From SZUA-442 sp035461905 (GTDB lineage Bacteria > Actinomycetota > Acidimicrobiia > Spongiisociales > UBA5794), in NCBI GenBank assembly GCA_035461905.1, contig DATHUV010000085.1, forward strand, positions 1 to 28,458: a stretch of DNA of 28,458 bases, written 5' to 3'. The translations under genes and the position numbers were made by a program. Under the pieces are notes generated by a model. The model was not told the origin of the DNA. It did no database searches and worked only from the letters and a program-made list of their open reading frames with translations. Numbering within the stretch: position 1 is the stretch's first letter; every line of letters starts with the position of its first letter. Below, piece by piece: positions 15,396 through 22,382 of the stretch.

Positions 15396-16595
15396 TCAGA
15401 TCAGCCAGAGTTCCTCCTGGCGACCGTCGAGCCATGTGCACGAATCACCGTCGAACCACGCGTCCTGTTCGAGCATGAACCGCGTCGGTGCGCTCCCCCA
15501 CTCAGGGACCTGCGACTCCCCCATCAACTCGATGGAGTGGGCCGTATTGGCATACAAGGGGTGGGATCCTGCGCCTGGGACCCCTTCCTGGTGGTCCCAC
15601 AGGCCTATCGTCGTCCCCGCTCCGTGTCCGTGGAGTCCGATACCGTGGGTGTAGATCGTGGGTTTGAGGCCCTGCGAGCGAGCCCGTGCGAGGGCGGTTC
15701 GGAGGATTTCGTCGCCTGTCCTGCCCTCCACGAAGGCGTCGAGGAGGATGTCCTGGATCAGGTTGGCACGCTCGAGGCCCTTGGTGAGACCCGCTGGAGG
15801 ACCATCCTCTCCGTCGTGCAGGACGTATGCGTGCTCCTGCTGATCGGTGCACAGGCCGCGATGGACGATCCCGAAGTCGACATGCACGAGATCACCCTGT
15901 CGGATGACGCCATCGTTCGGGCCTGTGCGCTGGATCTCGACCGTTGGATGGAACCAGGATCCGAGGCCGGCGTCGTGGACCGTCTGGCGGTACCACCATG
16001 CGAGGTCCGTCGTCGAGGTTGCTCCCGGCGTCACGGCCTCTGTGCTGAGGCCCCGTCGGAGGATGCCGTGCGCGATGCGCGTGGCCTCTGCGAAGGTGTC
16101 TCGCTCCTCGGGAAGGCGTGTCTCGAGCCATCGAACGCCGAGGTGGCCTGCTGACACGACCCTGCTCGAGAAGTCGGGTGGCAGGGCATCGATCAGGTGG
16201 TCGTACTCGGACTTCGTGAGGCCGTCGGCGTGCGCCTGGACCGGGGATACCCCGACACCGACCGAAGCCGGGTCGAGATCACTCAGGAGCTCGGCGAGGC
16301 AGGCCCACTGATCCGGGTTTGCGTCGGGGTCCCAGACACCACGAAACAGTTCTCCTACGGGGTATCTGGCGACCGCGAACCGGTCGGTCCGCGTGAGTAC
16401 GAGGATCGTCCGTCGCCGCGCGGACAACCATTCTGCGGGCAGCATCGTCGCCAGAACCGGGTCCTCCGCGTACTCGCGCCCGATGAGGAGCCAGCAGTCG
16501 ATCCCGCTCTCGTCGAGGAGTGCGGGAACCAGCGTGTCGAGTCGCCGGCGAAGGAGGGCGTCGTGTTGGGCGGCTTCCCGGCGCAGGTCGCTCAC
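15396..16595 (-). CDS. M24-family metallopeptidase (Xaa-Pro aminopeptidase-like)
   Basis: The 399-aa product has a creatinase-like N-terminal domain (ESGIDCWLLIGREY) and a pita-bread M24 domain. The five metal ligands can be picked out: the Asp of LVHVDFG, the Asp of GLCTDQQEH, the His of IGLHGHGAG, the Glu of HSIELMGE, and the Glu of FMLEQDAWF. Such enzymes remove N-terminal residues before proline or act on related amides. The start is uncertain: GTG 16595 overlaps the ppk2 stop as GTGA, while GTG 16613 would add six residues and a 22-nt overlap. It is probably in one transcript with ppk2. Confidence 0.88.
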   Translation of the reverse strand: MSDLRREAAQHDALLRRRLDTLVPALLDESGIDCWLLIGREYAEDPVLATMLPAEWLSARRRTILVLTRTDRFAVARYPVGELFRGVWDPDANPDQWACLAELLSDLDPASVGVGVSPVQAHADGLTKSEYDHLIDALPPDFSSRVVSAGHLGVRWLETRLPEERDTFAEATRIAHGILRRGLSTEAVTPGATSTTDLAWWYRQTVHDAGLGSWFHPTVEIQRTGPNDGVIRQGDLVHVDFGIVHRGLCTDQQEHAYVLHDGEDGPPAGLTKGLERANLIQDILLDAFVEGRTGDEILRTALARARSQGLKPTIYTHGIGLHGHGAGTTIGLWDHQEGVPGAGSHPLYANTAHSIELMGESQVPEWGSAPTRFMLEQDAWFDGDSCTWLDGRQEELWLI

Positions 16596-17464
16596 CCTCG
16601 AGGTCGTCCCCACCTGTCCCGTTCGTCATCCATCCTGGCGAGCTCGGACTTGCCGGGTATCACGATGGCGGGGTCCGTGCTGAAGTCGAGGACGGGGTTC
16701 CGATCCACGTAGTCCACGGAGTTCAGGATCACCTTGATCGCGTTCAGACGTGCAGCGGACTTCGTATTGGACCTGATGATGGTCCAGGGCGCGCTGCCGG
16801 TCGAGGTGCGCTCGAGCATCCGATGCTTCATCTCTGTGAAGTCGTCCCAGAACTCTTGGGCCTGGACGTCGATCTCGCTCAGCTTCCACTGGCGAAGAGG
16901 ATCATTGCGGCGTCGGTCGAAGCGCTGGGCCTGTGTCGCCTTGTCGACGCTGAAGTACAGCTTCACGAGAACGGTGCCCTGGCGGACGATGTCCTTCTCG
17001 AAACCGACGACTCCCCGAAGGAAGTCCCGATACTCCTTCTTCGTGCAGAAGCCGAAGATCGGCTCGACCATCGCGCGGTTGTACCACGAGCGATCGAACA
17101 GCACCATCTCCCCGCCGGATGGGAAATGCTGCACGTATCGCTGGAAATACCACTGTGTGAGCTGGTCCTCGTTCGGTTTGCCGAGGGCGACGACCCGGTA
17201 CCGCTTCTCGTTCATGTATCGGGTGATGCGGCGGATGGTTCCGCCCTTGCCCGACGCATCCCTGCCTTCGAAGACCACGATCATGGGGAGCTTCTCGGCC
17301 TCGAGGTGGCGTTGCAGCTTCAGCAGCTCGATCTGGTACGGCTTGAGCGGGCTCTCCTCGGTGAGCTTGTCCTCGAGCTTGTCGCGTTCGTCCTGGAGGT
17401 CGCGCACACGAGACTGCAGCTCCTCGAGCTGCTTCTCGAGCTCATGTTCGTCGTAGTCGCTCAC
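16592..17464 (-). CDS. ppk2: Polyphosphate kinase 2 (PPK2)
   Basis: The 290-aa product uses polyphosphate to phosphorylate nucleotides. It has an N-terminal coiled-coil (about residues 5-37, ELEKQLEELQSRVRDLQDE), Walker A GRDASGKG at 67-74, Walker B/lid FDRSWYNR at 123-130, and the PPK2 core ending WTIIRSNTKSAARLNAIK. Length and single domain suit class I PPK2, most active with nucleoside diphosphates. The GTG at 17464 follows GAGAGGGGAG and puts the coiled-coil at the N-terminus; longer readings cross the promoter. TAGCAT at 17493-17488 is a likely -10. A ppgK fragment at the window end also serves polyphosphate use. Confidence 0.93.
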   Translation of the reverse strand: MSDYDEHELEKQLEELQSRVRDLQDERDKLEDKLTEESPLKPYQIELLKLQRHLEAEKLPMIVVFEGRDASGKGGTIRRITRYMNEKRYRVVALGKPNEDQLTQWYFQRYVQHFPSGGEMVLFDRSWYNRAMVEPIFGFCTKKEYRDFLRGVVGFEKDIVRQGTVLVKLYFSVDKATQAQRFDRRRNDPLRQWKLSEIDVQAQEFWDDFTEMKHRMLERTSTGSAPWTIIRSNTKSAARLNAIKVILNSVDYVDRNPVLDFSTDPAIVIPGKSELARMDDERDRWGRPRG

Positions 17465-17487
17465 CGGGCGCTCCCCTCTCGGCGCCG

Positions 17488-17493
17488 ATGCTA
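17488..17493 (-). promoter_or_regulatory. Candidate -10 box of ppk2
   Basis: TAGCAT on the minus strand would start transcription near 17481 and give a leader of about 17 nt carrying GAGAGGGGAG. Confidence 0.45.
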
Positions 17494-17522
17494 CCAGCGG
17501 GCCGAACATGGTCGTGGTGTCG

Positions 17523-17579
17523 CCACGCGGGAAGTCCCCGGTGTCGCCCCAACTACGACACTCGGGGACTCCCGTGTGG
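17523..17579. repeat. 57-nt near-perfect hairpin between ppk2 and the oxidase gene
   Basis: The two 24-nt arms (17523-17546 and 17556-17579) form 23 pairs with one G-T pair and two single-base bulges (A17532 and T17562) around a 9-nt loop CCCCAACTA. The core is AGTCCCCG/CGGGGACT and TGTCG/CGACA. No T-run follows on either strand, so it is not a standard terminator. Confidence 0.75.
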
Positions 17580-17797
17580 TTCGACGCCTGGAGGAGCGTC
17601 ACGCGGTCTCAATTCCTTGGACTGCTACCGAATACCTTAGTTGGCGACTATGGATATCGCAATTCCGATGCGATCCAGCATTGCCCCACGCGATGTGACA
17701 ACCTTGCACCATGGTGAATCGCCGCCTCCTTCGATGGTCGGACATGAGCCCGTTGCTCGCTCGCCCCGAGCGGTCGGGGACGCGCAGGAGTCGTCGC
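17580..17797. promoter_or_regulatory. AT-richer leader of the oxidase operon, with inverted repeat
   Basis: No gene is seen between the hairpin and 17798. The part from about 17607 to 17720 is clearly richer in A and T than its flanks. It contains ATCGCA-N7-TGCGAT (17656-17674) and a TACCTT (17633-17638) that could be a -10. It probably carries the promoter and operator of the downstream genes. Confidence 0.4.
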
Positions 17798-18922
17798 ATG
17801 AGTCGCGCCGCCAGTATCGAGGACCTTCGTCGGCTCGCACGCAGACGCGCTCCGCGCGCGGTGTTCGACTACGTCGACGGTGGCGCTGACGATGAGGTCA
17901 CACTCCGCCGCTCACGGACCCTGTTCCGGGACCTCGAGTTCCAGCCCAAGGTCCTCCAGGACGTGTCCCACATCGACACATCGGGCTCGTTCCTGGGCGT
18001 GCCGTCCGAGTATCCCTTCGGGTTCGCCCCGACCGGGTTCACACGGATGATGCACCACGAGGGTGAGCCGGCCGTGGCGCGCGTCGCGAAAAGCATCGGG
18101 ATCCCCTACGCGCTCGCGACCATGGGAACGACGTCGCCCGAAGTCCTTGCTCGAGCCGCTCCCGGTGCGGATCTCTGGTTCCAGCTCTATGTCTGGCGGG
18201 ATCGCGCCACCTCATTGGACCTCGTCGAAAGGGCACGCCACGCGGGGTTCAGGGCCCTGGTGCTCACCGTGGACCTGCCCGTGGGCGGAAATCGTCGGCG
18301 GGACGTCCGCAACGGGCTCTCGGTTCCCCCGAACGTGTCGACGAGTACGATCCTCGATGCGGCACTCCACCCCCGATGGTGGTTCGACCTCCTCACCACG
18401 CCTCCGCTTCGCTTCGCGACACTGGCATCGACCGACGGGACGATTGCAGACTCGGCCGATCGCCTCTTCGATCCGTCGCTCACGGTAGAGGCGCTTGACT
18501 GGCTCAGGGAGCAATGGGACGGCCCCATCATCGTCAAGGGCATCCAGACGACCGCCGATGCCCTCCGGGTTGTCGACGCGGGCGCAGACGCCGTCGTGCT
18601 GTCGAATCATGGTGGCAGGCAGCTCGATCGCTCCCCCGCTCCCCTGATGCTCGTGGGTGCAACGAAGGAGGCACTCGGAACCAGCGCGGAGGTCTACCTC
18701 GATGGAGGCGTCATGAACGGTGCGGACATCGTTGCGGCGATCGCCCTCGGTGCCGACGGGGTGCTCGTGGGACGGGCATACCTCTACGGGCTGATGGCGG
18801 GAGGCGAGGACGGCGTGCGGCGTGTTGCGGACCTCCTCACCGCCGACATCGTGCGAACGATGGCCCTGCTCGGTGTGGGGAGAGTCGCCGACCTCGAACC
18901 CGAGATGGTGAGGCTCCCGTGA
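17798..18922 (+). CDS. FMN-dependent alpha-hydroxy-acid oxidase/dehydrogenase
   Basis: The 374-aa product belongs to the lactate/glycolate/mandelate oxidase family. SIEDLRRLARRRAPRAVFDY and DYVDGGADDE open the barrel, FAPTGFTRM is an FMN loop, and the active-site signature SNHGGRQLD has its catalytic base at His271. Members oxidise L-2-hydroxy acids with FMN; whether the acceptor is oxygen or an electron-transport partner cannot be told. The ATG at 17798 has AGGAG 7 nt upstream and starts the family's first helix; ATGs at 17711 and 17744 would add Arg-rich residues foreign to the family. Its stop overlaps the next GTG start (GTGA). Confidence 0.92.
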   Translation: MSRAASIEDLRRLARRRAPRAVFDYVDGGADDEVTLRRSRTLFRDLEFQPKVLQDVSHIDTSGSFLGVPSEYPFGFAPTGFTRMMHHEGEPAVARVAKSIGIPYALATMGTTSPEVLARAAPGADLWFQLYVWRDRATSLDLVERARHAGFRALVLTVDLPVGGNRRRDVRNGLSVPPNVSTSTILDAALHPRWWFDLLTTPPLRFATLASTDGTIADSADRLFDPSLTVEALDWLREQWDGPIIVKGIQTTADALRVVDAGADAVVLSNHGGRQLDRSPAPLMLVGATKEALGTSAEVYLDGGVMNGADIVAAIALGADGVLVGRAYLYGLMAGGEDGVRRVADLLTADIVRTMALLGVGRVADLEPEMVRLP

Positions 18923-19965
18923 AAGGCGCCGTGTTCACGGAGTTCGGAGGACCAGTCGAGGTCACCGATGTTCCCGATCCGCATCCGCCGCCGGGGGGCA
19001 TCGTGGTCGAGGTACGTGCCAACGGGGTCTGTCGAAGTGACTGGCACGCGTGGATCGGGCACGACTCCTCGGTGCCCCTCCCCCACGTTCCCGGACATGA
19101 GATGGCGGGCGTCGTCGTCGCCGTCGACAGCGCCGTTCGGTCGGTCGCGCTCGGCGATCGCATCACCGTCCCGTTCGTTCTCGGTTGCGGTGCCTGCGCG
19201 ATGTGCGCCGATGGGAACCAGCACCTGTGTGACGCCCAGTGGCAACCGGGCTTCTCGGGATGGGGATCCTTTGCGCAGTACGTCGCGCTCCCCTATGCGG
19301 ATGTGAACGCGGTCCATCTCCCTGCTGCGATGGACTTCGTGACGGCGGCTGGCCTCGGGTGCAGGTTCGCAACCGCGTTCCGGGCTGTCGTGGATCAGGG
19401 TTCGGTGCGCGAGGGTGAAGCGATCGCCGTGTGGGGCTGTGGGGGCGTCGGCTTGTCCTGCGTGATGATCGCAGCGGCCCTCGGCGCGAGCGTGTACGCC
19501 GTTGATGTGAACCCAGCTGCGTTGGACCTCGCACGGCGATTCGGTGCGACGGAGGTGTTCGATGCCTCTGACGGATCGGACGCTTCGGCGGCGATCAGGG
19601 ACGCAACGGGCGGCGGGGTGAGGGTCTCCATCGACGCCCTCGGTTCGACCCAGACATCGGTGGCTTCGATCCGCAGCCTCGCAAAGCGCGGTCGCCACAT
19701 CCAGGTCGGCCTCATGATCGGCGACGACGCCCGTCCCGTGATCCCGATGTGGCGCCTGCACGCCAACGAGATCGAACTCCACGGAAGCCACGGAATGCAG
19801 GCATGGCGGTACCCCTCGATGCTCGACATGATCGTGTCGGGGGATCTGGATCCCGGCGCGCTCGTGACGGGTACCGTGACACTGGGTGAGGGAGCTCGTC
19901 ATCTCACGGCCATGGCTGACTTCCCCGGCAGCGGCTTCGTGGTGATCGACGACTTCACGACGTGA
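18919..19965 (+). CDS. Zinc-dependent alcohol dehydrogenase (MDR superfamily)
   Basis: The 348-aa product has the medium-chain dehydrogenase layout: catalytic zinc residues Cys38 (GVCRSDWH) and the His-Glu of VPGHEMAG, the structural zinc lobe GCGACAMCADGNQHLC with four cysteines, and the nucleotide-binding WGCGGVGLS. Both zinc sites appear intact. Such enzymes interconvert alcohols and aldehydes or ketones with NAD(P). The GTG start shares 4 bases with the stop of the oxidase gene, so the two are translated together. A hairpin lies between this gene and the next. Substrate unknown. Confidence 0.92.
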   Translation: MKGAVFTEFGGPVEVTDVPDPHPPPGGIVVEVRANGVCRSDWHAWIGHDSSVPLPHVPGHEMAGVVVAVDSAVRSVALGDRITVPFVLGCGACAMCADGNQHLCDAQWQPGFSGWGSFAQYVALPYADVNAVHLPAAMDFVTAAGLGCRFATAFRAVVDQGSVREGEAIAVWGCGGVGLSCVMIAAALGASVYAVDVNPAALDLARRFGATEVFDASDGSDASAAIRDATGGGVRVSIDALGSTQTSVASIRSLAKRGRHIQVGLMIGDDARPVIPMWRLHANEIELHGSHGMQAWRYPSMLDMIVSGDLDPGALVTGTVTLGEGARHLTAMADFPGSGFVVIDDFTT

Positions 19966-19984
19966 GGGCGGGACGGATCGACGT

Positions 19985-20010
19985 TCCGGTGGAGGTGAGC
20001 CGCCACCGGA
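19985..20010 (+). promoter_or_regulatory. Hairpin adjoining the ribosome-binding site of the next gene
   Basis: TCCGGTGG (19985-19992) pairs perfectly with CCACCGGA (20003-20010) across a 10-nt loop. The last bases run into the GGAGGAAGG site (20008-20016) of the dehydrogenase at 20024, so folding could affect its translation. Confidence 0.4.
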
Positions 20011-20023
20011 GGAAGGTGAACTG

Positions 20024-20917
20024 ATGGGAACGATCGGGTTCGTCGGGCTCGGAATCATGGGATCGGCCATGGCGACGAATCTCGTCAAGGCAGGCCACGA
20101 GGTCATCTGCTGGAACCGGACGCCGGGCCCGCTGGATCGACTCATCGAGGCTGGCGCCTCCCGTGCCGGAGCGCCGAGCGAGGTGGCGGGGCGTGCGGAG
20201 ATCGTCATGATCTGCGTGTCGGACACCCCCGATGTCGAGGCAGTCGTGTTCGGAGCCGAAGGGATCGCCGGGGGCGTCTCGGAAGGATCACTTGTCGTCG
20301 ACCACTCGACGATCTCACCGGCGGCCACCAAGGAATTCGCCGACCGCATCGCCTCGCACGGAGCGCACTGGCTCGATGCGCCGATCTCGGGTGGCAGCGA
20401 GGGCGCCAGGCTGGGGACGCTCTCGATCATGGTGGGTGGGGATGCCGCGCAGCTCGAACGTGCCCTGCCCTACCTCGAGGTCATCGGCACAACCGTGACC
20501 CATGTCGGTCCGCAGGGAGCTGGCCAGCTCGTGAAGGCGGTCAACCAGGTACTCGTCGTCGTGAACCAGCTCGCCGTGTCCGAGGCACTCCTGCTTGCAC
20601 AGGCCGGAGGTCTCGACCTCGCCTCGACGCTCGACGCCGTCAAGGGCGGAGCTGCCGGGTCCTGGATGCTCGCAAACCGCGGCCCGCAGATGATCGTCCG
20701 CAACTGGGACCCCGGCTTCACCATCGATCTGCAGCAGAAGGACCTCCGAATCGTCCTCGATGCCGCGGACGAGCTCGGAGTGCCACTCCCCGGCACGTCG
20801 TTGGTCTTCCAGCTCTACCGAGCCCTTCAGCAACGAGGTCTCGGCTCGGATGGGAATCATGCACTCGTGAAAGCGCTCGAACAGCTCTCGGGCATCGAGC
20901 TCGCCGGCGATGGCTGA
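20024..20917 (+). CDS. NAD(P)-dependent beta-hydroxyacid dehydrogenase (3-hydroxyisobutyrate dehydrogenase family)
   Basis: The 297-aa product starts with the dinucleotide motif GLGIMGSAMATNL, followed by HEVICWNRTPG, and has the substrate-binding SGGSEGARLGTLSIMVGG and the catalytic Lys of GAGQLVKAVNQ. The family includes 3-hydroxyisobutyrate dehydrogenase, tartronate semialdehyde reductase and related enzymes. The ATG has GGAGGAAGG 7 nt upstream. It lies 58 nt after the alcohol dehydrogenase and overlaps the methyltransferase gene by 8 nt, so it sits in the same run of genes. With the oxidase and alcohol dehydrogenase it suggests a short hydroxy-acid/aldehyde pathway (inference). Confidence 0.92.
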   Translation: MGTIGFVGLGIMGSAMATNLVKAGHEVICWNRTPGPLDRLIEAGASRAGAPSEVAGRAEIVMICVSDTPDVEAVVFGAEGIAGGVSEGSLVVDHSTISPAATKEFADRIASHGAHWLDAPISGGSEGARLGTLSIMVGGDAAQLERALPYLEVIGTTVTHVGPQGAGQLVKAVNQVLVVVNQLAVSEALLLAQAGGLDLASTLDAVKGGAAGSWMLANRGPQMIVRNWDPGFTIDLQQKDLRIVLDAADELGVPLPGTSLVFQLYRALQQRGLGSDGNHALVKALEQLSGIELAGDG

Positions 20918-21527
20918 GGACTCGGACGCGGTCGGTGTGGGGCCCCATCCCCGACCGTGGCCTGACGACGACCGCCTCGATCCCGACCTCCTGGAGCATG
21001 GCGATCGCCGGAACGTGCTCGACCGGTACCGATACTGGTCGAGGGAGGCGATCGTCGCCGACCTCGATGCGCACCGCCATCCGTTCCATGTCGTGATCGA
21101 GAATTGGCAGCACGACTTCAACATCGGGACCATCGTGCGCAACGCGAACGCATTCGGCGCCCACACCGTCCACATCATCGGACGACGCCGCTGGAACCGT
21201 CGGGGCGCAATGGTGACCGATCGGTATCAACACATCGATCACCACCCGACGGTCCAGGACTTCGTTGGATGGTCAAGAGCTTCGGGCATTCCCCTCGTCG
21301 GCATCGACATCACGGACCGGTCGCGTCCCATCGAGCACACGGATCTGCCCGCGCGATGCGCGCTCGTCTTCGGACAGGAGGGTCCCGGCCTGAGCGCGGA
21401 GATGGTCGAGGCGTGCAGCGAGGTGTATGAGATCTCCCAGTACGGCTCCACCCGATCGATCAACGTCGGGGTGGCCTCCGGGATCGCGATGTACGCATGG
21501 TGCCTCCAACACGGACCGAGGGCGTGA
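20910..21527 (+). CDS. SpoU/TrmH-family RNA 2'-O-methyltransferase
   Basis: The 205-aa product carries the three SPOUT motifs: motif 1 HDFNIGTIVRNANAFG with the Asn-Gly and Arg pair, motif 2 LVFGQEGPGLS, and motif 3 YGSTRSINVGVASGIAMY. These make the knotted SAM-binding site and methylate ribose 2'-OH groups in tRNA or rRNA. There is a short, non-conserved N-terminal stretch rich in Asp, Pro and Arg. It starts 8 nt before the stop of the dehydrogenase gene. Whether the target is tRNA or rRNA is not determined. It is convergent with the SDR gene, 30 bp apart. Confidence 0.92.
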   Translation: MAEDSDAVGVGPHPRPWPDDDRLDPDLLEHGDRRNVLDRYRYWSREAIVADLDAHRHPFHVVIENWQHDFNIGTIVRNANAFGAHTVHIIGRRRWNRRGAMVTDRYQHIDHHPTVQDFVGWSRASGIPLVGIDITDRSRPIEHTDLPARCALVFGQEGPGLSAEMVEACSEVYEISQYGSTRSINVGVASGIAMYAWCLQHGPRA

Positions 21528-21557
21528 GCCTCGAGCGAAGAGGACGCAAACCTCGGG

Positions 21558-22322
21558 CTATTTCGGTGGCATCCTCAATGCACCGTCCATGCGGATCGTC
21601 TCGCCGTTCATGTACCCGTTGTCGATGAGGGACATGGCGAGGGCCGCATAGTCCTCGGGTGTCCCGAGCCGTTTCGGGAACGGGACGCCCGCAGCGAGCG
21701 TCGCGCGTATGTCCTCGTCCAACGAGCCAAGCAACGGTGTGTCGATGATTCCGGGAGCGATCGTGTTCACGCGAACGCCGATGCTCGCGAGGTCCCTTGC
21801 CATCGGAAGGGTCATTCCCACCACGCCTCCCTTGGACGCGGCGTAGGCGGTCTGTCCGATCTGGCCATCGAACGCCGCCACGGAGGCGGTGTTGATGATG
21901 ACACCGCGCTCGCCGTCGGCGAGGGGCTCGGTCGTCGCCATGGAGGCTGCCGCGATGCTCGACACGTTGTAGGTGCCGATGAGGTTCACGCGTACGACGG
22001 TCGTGAACGCGCCGAGGTCAGCCGGCCGGCCGTTGCGGTCAACCGTCTTCTGACCGATTGCGATTCCCGCGCAGTTGACGGCGACGCGAAGAGGCCCGGT
22101 TTCGGCGGCGGCACGCACGGCGAATTCCACGGCCTCGGCATCGGTCACGTCGGCGTTGACATAGCTCGCCCCCGGCAGCGAACCGGCGAGTGCCGTACCG
22201 GCGTCATCGTTGAGATCGACGATGGTCACGTACGCACCCCGTTCGGCAAGGGCTCGGGTGGTGGCGGCACCGAGGCCCGATGCACCGCCCGTCACGATCG
22301 CCGACACGAGAGCGACATCCAT
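21558..22322 (-). CDS. SDR family dehydrogenase, 3-hydroxyacyl-CoA dehydrogenase type 2-like
   Basis: The 254-aa product is a classical short-chain dehydrogenase: TGGASGLGAA cofactor motif, NCAG, and the catalytic YAASKGG preceded by NTASVAAF. GQIGQTAYAASKGGVVGM and the end GETIRMDGALRMPPK closely resemble the HSD17B10 group that oxidises 3-hydroxyacyl-CoAs in branched-chain and fatty-acid breakdown. The ATG has TAGGAT 6 nt upstream (leaderless). It is divergent from the aldehyde dehydrogenase with 60 bp between starts, so the two may respond to a shared signal. Confidence 0.92.
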   Translation of the reverse strand: MDVALVSAIVTGGASGLGAATTRALAERGAYVTIVDLNDDAGTALAGSLPGASYVNADVTDAEAVEFAVRAAAETGPLRVAVNCAGIAIGQKTVDRNGRPADLGAFTTVVRVNLIGTYNVSSIAAASMATTEPLADGERGVIINTASVAAFDGQIGQTAYAASKGGVVGMTLPMARDLASIGVRVNTIAPGIIDTPLLGSLDEDIRATLAAGVPFPKRLGTPEDYAALAMSLIDNGYMNGETIRMDGALRMPPK

Positions 22323-22328
22323 GACGCG

Positions 22329-22334
22329 ATCCTA
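22329..22334 (-). promoter_or_regulatory. Leaderless -10 box of the SDR gene
   Basis: TAGGAT (minus strand) lies 6 nt ahead of the ATG at 22322. Confidence 0.55.
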
Positions 22335-22369
22335 CCTCGCTCGACCCCTCCACCGACGTCGGCGGAAGC

Positions 22370-22375
22370 TATCGT
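22370..22375 (+). promoter_or_regulatory. Leaderless -10 box of the aldehyde dehydrogenase gene
   Basis: TATCGT lies 7 nt ahead of the ATG at 22383. It forms a divergent pair with the SDR promoter 36 bp away. Confidence 0.55.
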
Positions 22376-22382
22376 CAATGGC

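Noticed and set aside
17523..17579. The 57-nt hairpin as an intrinsic terminator
   Set aside because: Neither strand has a T-run after the stem, and no gene ends there on either strand.
18784..20430. 548-aa open frame on the minus strand
   Set aside because: It is opposite the alcohol dehydrogenase and beta-hydroxyacid dehydrogenase genes, both of which have intact motifs; this frame has none.
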